From positions 1-9,242 of the forward strand of contig DYBS01000076.1 in NCBI GenBank assembly GCA_019418525.1: a stretch of 9,242 nucleotides of DNA, given 5' to 3'. This DNA comes from Clostridiales bacterium (GTDB lineage Bacteria; Bacillota; Clostridia; Oscillospirales; Oscillospiraceae). Shown one piece after another: positions 1 through 6,010 of the stretch. The first letter of the stretch is position 1, and every line of letters starts with the position of its first letter. Under the pieces are notes generated by a model, which saw only the letters and a list, made by a program, of their open reading frames with translations, was not told the origin of the DNA and did not search any database. A program made the translations under genes and the position numbers.

Positions 1-74
1 GACAGCCCCAGGAGTGCCGCCGGAACCCCCGGGCCCACTCCACCAAGCTGCGCTGGGCTGTCCGGGCGGAGTGA
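1..74 (+). CDS. C-terminal end of a probable RsmH-like 16S rRNA methyltransferase (partial)
   Basis: The frame starting at base 3 is open from the window edge to a TGA at 72-74 and encodes 23 residues ending in NPRAHSTKLRWAVRAE. The pattern N-x-R-[AS]-x-S-x-K-L-R close to the stop is characteristic of the C-terminus of RsmH (MraW), which N4-methylates C1402 of 16S rRNA. Only the tail is visible, with no SAM-binding motif, so the call rests on a short signature. The stop lies 32 bp before the start of the MazG-like gene with no promoter evident between them, so the two are probably co-transcribed. RsmH normally sits at the head of the dcw cell-wall cluster before ftsL; that is not the case here, so this may be a relocated or second copy. 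Confidence 0.5.
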   Translation, partial: QPQECRRNPRAHSTKLRWAVRAE

Positions 75-91
75 ATGCTGATTTTATGGAA

Positions 92-97
92 AAGGAG
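92..97 (+). promoter_or_regulatory. Ribosome binding site that fixes the MazG-like start
   Basis: AAGGAG at 92-97 lies 9 nt before ATG 107. The in-frame ATG at 86 has only a weak CGGAG about 15 nt upstream, and the still earlier frame extension would overlap the upstream gene. The start at 107 is therefore preferred. Confidence 0.7.
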
Positions 98-106
98 TTG
101 ACATCC

Positions 107-445
107 ATGCTGCGGGATGAGACGATCCGTCGGGTGATCCAGTTCCGGGACGACCGGGAGTGGCGGCAGTTCCACACCCCCAAGGACCTGGCCATCTCCC
201 TGTCCCTGGAGGCGGCGGAGCTGCTGGAGATATTCCAGTGGAGCGGCGCGGACCTGGAATGCCGGGACAAGCTGGGCCGCATCCGGGAGGAGCTGGCGGA
301 TGTGCTGAGCTACTGCGTCCTGATGGCCGATGTGTGCGGCCTGGATCTGGATGAGATCCTGAACGCCAAGGTGGATCAGAACGCCGCCAAGTACCCGGTG
401 GAAAAGGCCCGGGGCAGCGCCGCCAAATACACAGAGCTGACCTGA
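107..445 (+). CDS. MazG-like nucleotide pyrophosphohydrolase
   Basis: This 112-residue protein belongs to the all-alpha NTP pyrophosphohydrolase (MazG/dCTPase-like) superfamily. Such enzymes hydrolyse (d)NTPs to the monophosphate and pyrophosphate, usually to remove non-canonical or surplus nucleotides in the cytoplasm. The metal-binding signature EXXE-(12-28)-EXXD is visible as E35-A-A-E38 in the segment SLEAAELLEIFQW and E62-L-A-D65 in REELADVLSYC, with 23 residues between. The length fits the short single-domain members of the family rather than full MazG with two domains. A terminator follows directly, so it is the last gene of its transcript. The preferred substrate cannot be read from sequence. 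The family assignment is firm; a housekeeping role in nucleotide pools is inference. Confidence 0.88.
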   Translation: MLRDETIRRVIQFRDDREWRQFHTPKDLAISLSLEAAELLEIFQWSGADLECRDKLGRIREELADVLSYCVLMADVCGLDLDEILNAKVDQNAAKYPVEKARGSAAKYTELT

Positions 446-470
446 CTGTTCTCCGGATCCCGACCGCTCC

Positions 471-496
471 GCGCCCTGCCGCACGGGGCGGTTTTT
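471..496 (+). terminator. Intrinsic terminator after the MazG-like gene
   Basis: CGCCCTG (472-478) pairs with CGGGGCG (484-490), one T-G wobble included, around the loop CCGCA. A run of five T (492-496) follows. It lies 26 nt after the stop codon. Confidence 0.8.
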
Positions 497-570
497 CCGC
501 ATCGACAGCTTTTCTCCGGAACGCACAAATTTCCTCGCCGAATTTTGGAAGACACTATGGTAAATGCAAC

Positions 571-599
571 TTTTCATCCCATATCTAGTGTGGTATGAT
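571..599 (+). promoter_or_regulatory. Predicted nrdD promoter (extended -10)
   Basis: TTTTCA (571-576, 4 of 6 matches to TTGACA) and TATGAT (594-599) are separated by 17 bp. TGG directly before TATGAT gives the extended -10 form TGnTATGAT. The expected transcription start is near 606. This rules out the in-frame ATG at 595, which lies inside the -10 element, as the nrdD start. The stretch 497-570 holds no gene. Confidence 0.65.
576..591 (+). promoter_or_regulatory. NrdR box 1 (predicted)
   Basis: ATCCCATATCTAGTGT matches 12 of 16 positions of the NrdR consensus ACACWATATATWGTGT, including the full right half TWGTGT. It overlaps the promoter spacer of nrdD. NrdR is the ATP/dATP-sensing repressor of ribonucleotide reductase genes and typically binds paired boxes. 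Confidence 0.55.
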
Positions 600-607
600 A
601 ACAATGC

Positions 608-623
608 TTACTAGATATATTAC
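608..623 (+). promoter_or_regulatory. NrdR box 2 (predicted)
   Basis: TTACTAGATATATTAC matches about 10 of 16 consensus positions, strongest in the centre. Its start is exactly 32 bp from box 1, the three-helical-turn spacing seen for NrdR box pairs. ACTAGATAT (610-618) is the exact reverse complement of ATATCTAGT (581-589) in box 1, giving a 9-bp inverted repeat across the -10 element. Confidence 0.5.
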
Positions 624-660
624 AATTGAGATTGATTCTACAAGAGAGGCGGAGAGTCCC

Positions 661-2859
661 ATGAAAGTCATGAAGCGGAACGGCACGGAGGTCATCTTCG
701 ACATCACGAAGATCATCGCCGCCATCACCAAGGCCAACAACACTATCGAGGAGGACGCCCGGATGACCCCGGTCCAGATCCAGCGGATCGCGGAGTCCGT
801 GGAACTCAGCTGTCAGAAGATGAACCGCTCCCCCTCTGTGGAGGAGATTCAGGACCTGGTGGAGTCCCAGATCATGGCTCACGGGGCCTATGAGGTGGCC
901 AAGAACTACATCACCTACCGCTATGTCCGCTCTCTGGTCCGCAAGAGCAATACCACCGACGAGAAGATCCTCAGCCTCATCGAGTGCTGCAACGAGGAGG
1001 CCAAGCAGGAGAACTCCAACAAGAACCCGGTGGTGAACTCCACCCAGCGGGACTACATGGCCGGCGAGGTCTCCCGGGACCTGAGCGAGCGGCTGCTGCT
1101 GCCCGCCGACATCGTGGAGGCCCATCGGGAGGGCATCATCCACTTCCATGACTCGGACTACTACGCCCAGCACATGCACAACTGTGACCTGGTGAATCTG
1201 GAGGATATGCTTCAGAACGGCACCGTCATCACGGACACCCTGATCGAGCGGCCCCACAGCTTCTCCACCGCCTGCAACATTGCCACTCAGATCATCGCTC
1301 AGGTGGCTTCCAACCAGTACGGCGGGCAGTCTATCTCCCTGGCCCACCTGGCCCCCTTCGTGGATGTGAGCCGGAAGAAGATCCGCCGGCTGGTGGAGCA
1401 GGAGATGGAGGCCCTGGGCATCCGGCCCACCCGGGAGAAGATCGAGGAGCTGGTGGAGACCCGTCTGCGGGATGAGGTCCGCCGCGGCGTCCAGACCATC
1501 CAGTACCAAGTGCTGACCCTGCTGACCACCAATGGCCAGGCCCCCTTCGTGACGGTGTTCATGTACCTGGGTGAGGCCAAGAATGAGCAGGAGAAAAAGG
1601 ATCTGGCCCTCATCATTGAGGAAACCCTGGAGCAGCGCTACCAGGGCGTGAAGAACGAAAAGGGCGTGTGGATCACTCCCGCCTTCCCCAAGCTGATCTA
1701 TGTGCTGGAGGAGGATAACGTCCACGAGGATTCCCCCTATTATTACCTGACCAAGCTGGCGGCCAAGTGCACCGCCCGCCGGATGGTGCCCGACTACATC
1801 TCTGCCAAGAAAATGCTGGAGCTGAAGGGCGATGTGTATACCTGCATGGGCTGCCGCTCCTTCCTGACGCCGGACCGCTTCACAGATGCCGGCATCGGCA
1901 ACATCGCAAACGCCGGCAATTATGAGCCTGGCAAGCACAAGTACTACGGCCGCTTCAATCAGGGCGTGGTGACCATCAATCTGCCCGATGTGGCCCTGTC
2001 CTCCGGCGGCGACCTGGACAAGTTCTGGAAGATCTTTGACGAACGCCTGGAGCTGTGCCACCGTGCCCTGATGTGCCGGCACAATCGGCTGAAGGGCACT
2101 CTCTCCGACGTGGCCCCGATTCTGTGGCAGTACGGCGCCTGCGCCCGGCTGAAGAAGGGCGAGACCATCGACAAGCTGCTCTACCACGGCTACTCCACCA
2201 TCTCCCTGGGCTACGCCGGCCTCTACGAGTGCGTGAAGTACATGACCGGCAAGAGCCATACGGACCCCTCCGCCACCACCTTCGCCCTGCAGGTGATGCA
2301 GTACATGAACGACGCCTGCAGGAAGTGGAAGGAGGAGAGCGATATCGATTTCTCCCTCTACGGTACGCCTCTGGAGTCCACCACCTATAAATTTGCCAAG
2401 AGCCTGCAGCGCCGCTTCGGCATCATCGAGGGCGTCACTGACAAGAGCTACATCACCAACAGCTACCACGTCCATGTGACAGAAGATATCAACGCTTTCG
2501 ACAAGCTGAAGTTTGAGGCCCAGTTCCAGGCCCTGTCTCCCGGCGGCGCCATCAGCTACGTGGAGGTGCCGGACATGCAGAACAACCTGGAGGCGGTGCT
2601 CCAGGTGATGAAGTTCATCTATGAAAACATCATCTACGCCGAACTGAACACCAAGTCCGACTATTGCCAGGTGTGCGGCTGGGACGGCGAGATCCAGATC
2701 GCGGAGGAGAACGGCAAGCTGATCTGGAAGTGCCCCCAGTGCGGCAACACAGACCAGGACAAGATGAATGTGGCCCGCCGGACCTGCGGCTACATCGGAA
2801 CCCAGTTCTGGAACCAGGGCCGGACTCAGGAGATCCGGGACCGGGTGCTGCACCTGTAA
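661..2859 (+). CDS. nrdD: Anaerobic (class III) ribonucleoside-triphosphate reductase
   Basis: This 732-residue oxygen-sensitive glycyl radical enzyme reduces ribonucleoside triphosphates to dNTPs in the cytoplasm. An ATP-cone allosteric domain (about residues 1-95, starting MKVMKRNGTEVIFDITKI) is followed by the catalytic barrel with CMGCR (C395, C398; one is the likely thiyl-radical cysteine). A zinc site follows: C669-x2-C672 and C691-x2-C694. The C-terminal glycyl radical loop is RRTCGYIGTQFW, with radical Gly at residue 710. Length and domain order are those of an intact enzyme. ATG 661 is chosen because it follows a purine-rich GAGAGGCGGAG and gives the usual family N-terminus; the in-frame ATG at 595 lies in the promoter. 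The activase gene nrdG follows after 184 bp. Predicted NrdR boxes imply repression when dNTPs are plentiful. I cannot tell from motifs alone whether the reductant is formate or a thioredoxin-type protein. Confidence 0.96.
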   Translation: MKVMKRNGTEVIFDITKIIAAITKANNTIEEDARMTPVQIQRIAESVELSCQKMNRSPSVEEIQDLVESQIMAHGAYEVAKNYITYRYVRSLVRKSNTTDEKILSLIECCNEEAKQENSNKNPVVNSTQRDYMAGEVSRDLSERLLLPADIVEAHREGIIHFHDSDYYAQHMHNCDLVNLEDMLQNGTVITDTLIERPHSFSTACNIATQIIAQVASNQYGGQSISLAHLAPFVDVSRKKIRRLVEQEMEALGIRPTREKIEELVETRLRDEVRRGVQTIQYQVLTLLTTNGQAPFVTVFMYLGEAKNEQEKKDLALIIEETLEQRYQGVKNEKGVWITPAFPKLIYVLEEDNVHEDSPYYYLTKLAAKCTARRMVPDYISAKKMLELKGDVYTCMGCRSFLTPDRFTDAGIGNIANAGNYEPGKHKYYGRFNQGVVTINLPDVALSSGGDLDKFWKIFDERLELCHRALMCRHNRLKGTLSDVAPILWQYGACARLKKGETIDKLLYHGYSTISLGYAGLYECVKYMTGKSHTDPSATTFALQVMQYMNDACRKWKEESDIDFSLYGTPLESTTYKFAKSLQRRFGIIEGVTDKSYITNSYHVHVTEDINAFDKLKFEAQFQALSPGGAISYVEVPDMQNNLEAVLQVMKFIYENIIYAELNTKSDYCQVCGWDGEIQIAEENGKLIWKCPQCGNTDQDKMNVARRTCGYIGTQFWNQGRTQEIRDRVLHL

Positions 2860-2864
2860 AATAT

Positions 2865-3024
2865 TTCGTTCAAAAGGCAAAGCCTTTTGAACGAAGAGAT
2901 TGCAGTTTGTGCGCGCACTCGCTTCGCTCGCACACTTACAAACTGAGCGGTGTTTTTCCCGAGGCGCATGTCCCCGGGAAAAACGATCAAACTCAAATGG
3001 GCGCCTGCGGGCGCCCATTTTGAG
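2865..3024. repeat. Composite element of four consecutive stem-loops between nrdD and nrdG
   Basis: Four inverted repeats fill nearly the whole intergenic gap. H1 (2865-2895) is a perfect 14-bp stem, TTCGTTCAAAAGGC against its complement, with loop AAA. H2 (2903-2945) has outer arms CAGTTTGT/ACAAACTG around a CG-rich centre with direct repeats of CGCT/TCGC. H3 (2952-2984) has a perfect 10-bp stem GTTTTTCCCG/CGGGAAAAAC and a 13-nt loop. H4 (2992-3024) has a 14-bp stem CTCAAATGGGCGCC with one bulged T and loop TGCG. No hairpin is followed by a proper T tract, so they do not read as ordinary terminators on the + strand. The modular palindrome structure, unlike anything in the flanking genes, suggests an inserted dispersed intergenic repeat (REP/MITE-like). 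Copy number in the genome cannot be seen from this window. A conserved RNA structure serving nrdDG is the alternative. Confidence 0.75.
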
Positions 3025-3031
3025 GAATAGC

Positions 3032-3037
3032 AGGAGG
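3032..3037 (+). promoter_or_regulatory. nrdG ribosome binding site
   Basis: AGGAGG lies 6 nt before ATG 3044 and only 7 nt after the base of hairpin H4. It decides the start: upstream in-frame starts would fall inside the hairpin element. Confidence 0.8.
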
Positions 3038-3043
3038 GCTGTC

Positions 3044-3583
3044 ATGTACTACGGTGAGATCAAAAACTGCGACATTGCCAATGGCGAGGGAGTGCGGGTC
3101 ACCCTGTTCGTCTCCGGCTGCACCAATCACTGCAAGAACTGCTTTCAGCCCCAAACCTGGGACTTCTGCTACGGCCAGCCCTTTACCACCGAGACGGAGG
3201 ATTATTTGCTCTCCCTGCTCTCCCCTGTCTACATCAACGGCCTGACACTGCTGGGGGGCGAGCCCTTTGAACCGGAGAACCAGCGGGCCCTGGTGCCCTT
3301 TCTCCGGCGGGTCCGGCAGATGTATCCGGACAAGACCATCTGGGGCTTCTCCGGCTTCACCTATGAGGAGCTTACCTCGGACGGCACTCATCCCCGCTGC
3401 GAGGTGACAGACGAGATGCTCTCCCTGTTGGATGTGCTGGTGGACGGCCGCTTCGTAGAGGAGCTGAAGGACCTGACCCTCCGGTTCCGGGGCAGCTCCA
3501 ACCAGCGGCTCATCGACCTGAACGCCAGCCGTCAGGCCGGTTGCCTCTGTTTCCTGCCGGACCGCCCCCGGGGCGGCCGCTGA
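3044..3583 (+). CDS. nrdG: Anaerobic ribonucleotide reductase activating protein (radical SAM)
   Basis: This 179-residue radical SAM activase uses a [4Fe-4S] cluster and S-adenosylmethionine to generate the glycyl radical on NrdD (Gly710 of the partner encoded upstream). The cluster motif C-x3-C-x2-C is present as C26-TNH-C30-KN-C33. The SAM-binding GGEP motif is at residues 71-74 (LTLLGGEPFEPEN). A typical N-terminus MYYGEIKNCDIANGEGVR and the FRGSSNQR segment near the end complete a normal-length NrdG. ATG 3044 has a strong AGGAGG 6 nt upstream. A longer open frame runs upstream to about 2900, but only through the hairpin element, and is rejected. Genes nrdD and nrdG are probably one transcript, since no promoter is evident between them, though the hairpin element could alter their relative expression. 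Confidence 0.95.
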   Translation: MYYGEIKNCDIANGEGVRVTLFVSGCTNHCKNCFQPQTWDFCYGQPFTTETEDYLLSLLSPVYINGLTLLGGEPFEPENQRALVPFLRRVRQMYPDKTIWGFSGFTYEELTSDGTHPRCEVTDEMLSLLDVLVDGRFVEELKDLTLRFRGSSNQRLIDLNASRQAGCLCFLPDRPRGGR

Positions 3584-3609
3584 ACAGCAGCCTCCAACCC
3601 GTTTTTTCA

Positions 3610-3650
3610 GAGGCGCCCCGCCCTTCGGTGTGGGGCGCCTCCTTCTCTTT
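3610..3650 (+). terminator. Intrinsic terminator after nrdG
   Basis: GAGGCGCCCC (3610-3619) pairs perfectly with GGGGCGCCTC (3632-3641) and the stem extends by G-T and C-G pairs. A pyrimidine-rich tract CTTCTCTTT follows. It lies 27 nt after the nrdG stop and ends the nrd unit. Confidence 0.8.
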
Positions 3651-3656
3651 CGGTGC

Positions 3657-3696
3657 CTGCCGAATTTTAAAGGAAGACCCGTAGAAATTTTGGCAG
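3657..3696. repeat. Imperfect 40-bp inverted repeat upstream of the marR promoter
   Basis: CTGCCGAATTTT (3657-3668) and AAATTTTGGCAG (3685-3696) are complementary at 10 of 12 positions. The AT-rich cores end 8 bp before the -35 of marR. It could be an upstream regulator site or UP-like element; no known binding consensus is claimed. Confidence 0.4.
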
Positions 3697-3704
3697 ATTG
3701 CTTC

Positions 3705-3733
3705 TTGACATTTGCTAGTTTGCTAACTAAAAT
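3705..3733 (+). promoter_or_regulatory. Predicted promoter of the marR-ABC exporter operon
   Basis: A perfect -35 TTGACA (3705-3710) is followed after 17 bp by TAAAAT (3728-3733, 5 of 6). An overlapping perfect TATAAT lies at 3733-3738, but its spacing of 22 bp to TTGACA is too long, so the first -10 is preferred. Confidence 0.75.
3716..3729 (+). promoter_or_regulatory. Putative MarR operator within the promoter spacer
   Basis: TAGTT-TGCT-AACTA is a dyad lying between -35 and -10 and touching the first two bases of the -10. Its left arm lies within a direct repeat TTTGCTA (3711-3717 and 3719-3725). A repressor bound here would block RNA polymerase, the usual autoregulatory arrangement for MarR proteins that control an adjacent exporter. 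Confidence 0.55.
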
Positions 3734-3764
3734 ATAATCCTGTTCAGTTGGAGGAGGTGTTTCC

Positions 3765-4196
3765 ATGCAGCATGAGCGGTACGTCGGGTATGAGATCAAG
3801 GCACTGTCCAATCTCCTGCGCAGACGGCTTTGGGGGCCTGCCGACCATCCCCAGAGCATGCTGACGGAGATCGAGGGCGTTTTGATCGGTTATCTCTGCC
3901 ACAGCCAGGGCCGGGAAATCTATCAAAAGGATCTGGAGCGCGCCCTCTGCATCCGCAGCTCCACCGCCTCCCGGCTGCTGAAGCGGCTGGAGGACGAGGG
4001 CCTCGTCCAGCGCTCTATGGGGGTCAGGGACGCCCGGATGAAGCGGATCACGCCCACACTCCGGGCGCAGGCGCTGAATCAGGAGGCAGAGCGGCGGATC
4101 GCCGCCACAGAGGCGACGCTGACCAGAGGCATCTCTCAGGAGGAGATTGACCAGTTCCTGGCCATCGCGGAAAAGCTGAAGCAAAATCTCATTTGA
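3765..4196 (+). CDS. MarR-family transcriptional regulator
   Basis: This 143-residue winged helix-turn-helix regulator of the MarR family is a dimeric repressor whose DNA binding is usually relieved by small molecules. The DNA-binding part spans about residues 50-100: recognition region ALCIRSSTASRLLKRLEDEGLVQR, then the wing with the D-x-R signature (RDARMKRITPT). Flanking helices (about 5-45 and 105-143) would form the dimer interface. ATG 3765 follows GGAGGAGG by about 7 nt. It is the first gene of an operon with two ABC half-transporters starting 71 bp later, and its own promoter carries a dyad in the spacer. Repression of itself and the exporter is therefore the simplest reading (inference). 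The inducer is unknown. Confidence 0.93.
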   Translation: MQHERYVGYEIKALSNLLRRRLWGPADHPQSMLTEIEGVLIGYLCHSQGREIYQKDLERALCIRSSTASRLLKRLEDEGLVQRSMGVRDARMKRITPTLRAQALNQEAERRIAATEATLTRGISQEEIDQFLAIAEKLKQNLI

Positions 4197-4209
4197 CCAA
4201 CCGGGCCCC

Positions 4210-4241
4210 GCCGGGAAGCGGCTCAATCGCTTCCCCCCGGC
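4210..4241 (+). other. Intercistronic hairpin between marR and the first ABC gene
   Basis: GGGAAGCG (4213-4220) pairs perfectly with CGCTTCCC (4228-4235) around a 7-nt loop, with GCC/GGC beyond a small bulge. No T tract follows, so it is not a terminator. It could affect mRNA processing or stability between regulator and exporter. Confidence 0.45.
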
Positions 4242-4267
4242 ACAGCAAAGACACAAGGAGGTATTCT

Positions 4268-6010
4268 ATGAAGAAAAAAAGGAGCCTGGCCAGCTGTATT
4301 CAGGAGTTCTGGCCAGCCACCATCCTGACGCCCATCTTCGTCATCGGCGAAGTGGCGTTTGACGTGTTGATCCCCCTGATGACCGGCAAGCTGCTGGACG
4401 AGGGGGTCAAGGCCGGCAGCATGCACCATATTGCCGCCTACGGCCTCACCGTGGTGGGAATGGCTGTTCTGGCGCTGATCTGCGGCGGACTGTCCGGCCG
4501 TTTCGGCGCCAAGGCCTCTACGGGCTTCGCGCGGAATCTGCGGCGGGAGATGTATCGGAATGTCCAGAAGTTCTCCTTTGCCAACATTGACAAGTTCTCC
4601 ACCAGCGGCATCATCACCCGCCTGACCACAGACGTGACCAACGTCCAGATGGCTTTTATGATGGTCATCCGTATCGCGGTCCGGTCCCCCATCATGTTGA
4701 TCTGCGCCTGGGTACTCACCCTGCGCATCAACCCCAAGCTGGCACTGATCTTCCTGGTGGTCATCCCGATCCTGGGCATCGGCCTGGCGCTCATCATGAC
4801 CAGGGCCCACCCCATTTTTGAACGGGTCTTCAAGCGCTATGACCACCTGAACAACGTGGTGCAGGAGAACCTGCTGGGCATCCGGGTGGTGAAGTCCTTT
4901 GTTCGGGAGGACCATGAAGTAGAGAAGTTCGGCAAGGTCTCCCAGGAGATCTACATGGACTTCTCCAAGGCGGAGCGCATCCTGGCCTTCAATATGCCTC
5001 TGATGCAGATCTGTGTGTATGCCTGCATGATCTCCGTGTCCTGGATCGGCGCCAACCTGATCGTGGGCGGCAGCATGACCACCGGCCAGCTGACCAGTAT
5101 GTTCAGCTACATCATGATGATGCTGATGAGCCTGATGATGCTCTCCATGGTACTGACTATGATCATCATGGCCCGGGCCTCCGCAGAGCGGATCACAGAG
5201 ATCCTGAACGAGGAGAGCGATCTGAAGAACGGCTCCCAGCCCATCGAAGAGGTCAAGGACGGCTCCGTGGTGTTTGAGAACGTCAGCTTCTCCTACGCCA
5301 AGGACCCCAGCAAGGAGTGCCTGAAGAACGTGAACCTCACGGTGAAGTCCGGTGAGACCGTAGGTATCCTGGGCGGCACCGGCACCTCCAAGACCACCCT
5401 GGTCCAGCTGATCCCCCGTCTGTACGACGCCACTGAGGGCCGCGTCCTGGTGGGCGGCGCGGACGTCCGGGACTACGATATGGACGCCCTGCGGGACCAG
5501 GTGGCCATGGTGCTGCAGAAGAACGTGCTGTTCTCCGGCACCATCAAGGATAATCTCCGCTGGGGCAAAAAGGACGCCACTGACGAGGAGATGGTCCGGA
5601 TGTGCCAGCTGGCCCAGGCGGACTCCTTTATCCAGGAGTTCCCCGACAAGTACGACACCTATATCGAGCAGGGCGGCTCCAACGTCTCCGGCGGGCAGAA
5701 GCAGCGGCTTTGCATCGCCCGGGCCCTGCTGAAGCACCCCAAGATCCTGATCCTGGACGACTCCACCTCCGCCGTGGACACCAAGACCGACGCCCTGATC
5801 CGCAAAGCGTTTCTGGAGGAGATCCCGGATACCACCAAGTTCATCATCGCCCAGCGGGTCTCCTCCATCGAGGACGCCGACAAGATCCTGGTGATGGACG
5901 GCGGACAGATCGTGGCCATGGGTACCCACGACGAATTGCTGAAAACCTGTGATATCTACCGCGAGACCTATGAGTCCCAAATGAAAGGAGGCAGTGACAA
6001 TGAGCAGTAA
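4268..6010 (+). CDS. ABC exporter half-transporter, degenerate-site subunit (TM287/BmrC-like)
   Basis: This 580-residue membrane protein has a type IV ABC exporter membrane domain with six probable helices (about residues 14-38, 55-78, 125-150, 155-178, 243-272, 276-301), then an ATPase domain (about 330-575). The ATPase motifs depart from consensus. Walker A is GGTGTSKTT (369-377), with Ser374 where the third Gly is expected. The ABC signature VSGGQ (473-477) is intact. Walker B ends LDDSTSAVD, with Asp498 replacing the catalytic Glu, and the H-loop has Gln529 instead of His (IIAQR). This pattern is that of the non-hydrolysing subunit in heterodimeric exporters such as TM287/288. The last helix is very Met-rich. 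ATG 4268 is preceded by AAGGAGGT. The gene overlaps its partner by 11 nt. Drug or toxic-compound export is the usual role; the substrate is unknown. Confidence 0.93.
   Translation: MKKKRSLASCIQEFWPATILTPIFVIGEVAFDVLIPLMTGKLLDEGVKAGSMHHIAAYGLTVVGMAVLALICGGLSGRFGAKASTGFARNLRREMYRNVQKFSFANIDKFSTSGIITRLTTDVTNVQMAFMMVIRIAVRSPIMLICAWVLTLRINPKLALIFLVVIPILGIGLALIMTRAHPIFERVFKRYDHLNNVVQENLLGIRVVKSFVREDHEVEKFGKVSQEIYMDFSKAERILAFNMPLMQICVYACMISVSWIGANLIVGGSMTTGQLTSMFSYIMMMLMSLMMLSMVLTMIIMARASAERITEILNEESDLKNGSQPIEEVKDGSVVFENVSFSYAKDPSKECLKNVNLTVKSGETVGILGGTGTSKTTLVQLIPRLYDATEGRVLVGGADVRDYDMDALRDQVAMVLQKNVLFSGTIKDNLRWGKKDATDEEMVRMCQLAQADSFIQEFPDKYDTYIEQGGSNVSGGQKQRLCIARALLKHPKILILDDSTSAVDTKTDALIRKAFLEEIPDTTKFIIAQRVSSIEDADKILVMDGGQIVAMGTHDELLKTCDIYRETYESQMKGGSDNEQ
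5985..5991 (+). promoter_or_regulatory. Ribosome binding site that fixes the second ABC gene start
   Basis: AAGGAGG at 5985-5991 lies inside the 3' end of the first ABC gene, 8 nt before ATG 6000. The alternative in-frame GTG at 5994 would be only 2 nt from it and is rejected. The 11-nt gene overlap indicates translational coupling. Confidence 0.75.

Noticed and set aside
595..660. 22-codon N-terminal extension of NrdD from ATG 595
   Set aside because: ATG 595 lies within the predicted -10 element and lacks a ribosome binding site; the extension is AT-rich and unlike the ATP-cone start that begins at 661.
2865..2895. Hairpin H1 as the nrdD transcription terminator
   Set aside because: The stem is strong, but the following bases (GAGATTGCAG) have no T tract; it is better explained as part of the four-hairpin element.
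2911..2935. CRISPR-like or tandem repeat array in the CG-rich segment
   Set aside because: Only short CGCT/TCGC repeats inside one stem-loop; no regularly spaced repeats or spacers anywhere in the window.
2900..3043. N-terminal extension of NrdG through the intergenic region
   Set aside because: It encodes the hairpin element; a strong AGGAGG and the conserved family start are at 3032 and 3044.
574..3045. Very long open frame on the - strand opposite nrdD (823 residues)
   Set aside because: It is antisense to an intact nrdD with all motifs; its product is a low-complexity, His/Leu/Val/Gly-rich shadow typical of the GC-rich complement. Its N-terminal part merely reads through the hairpin element.
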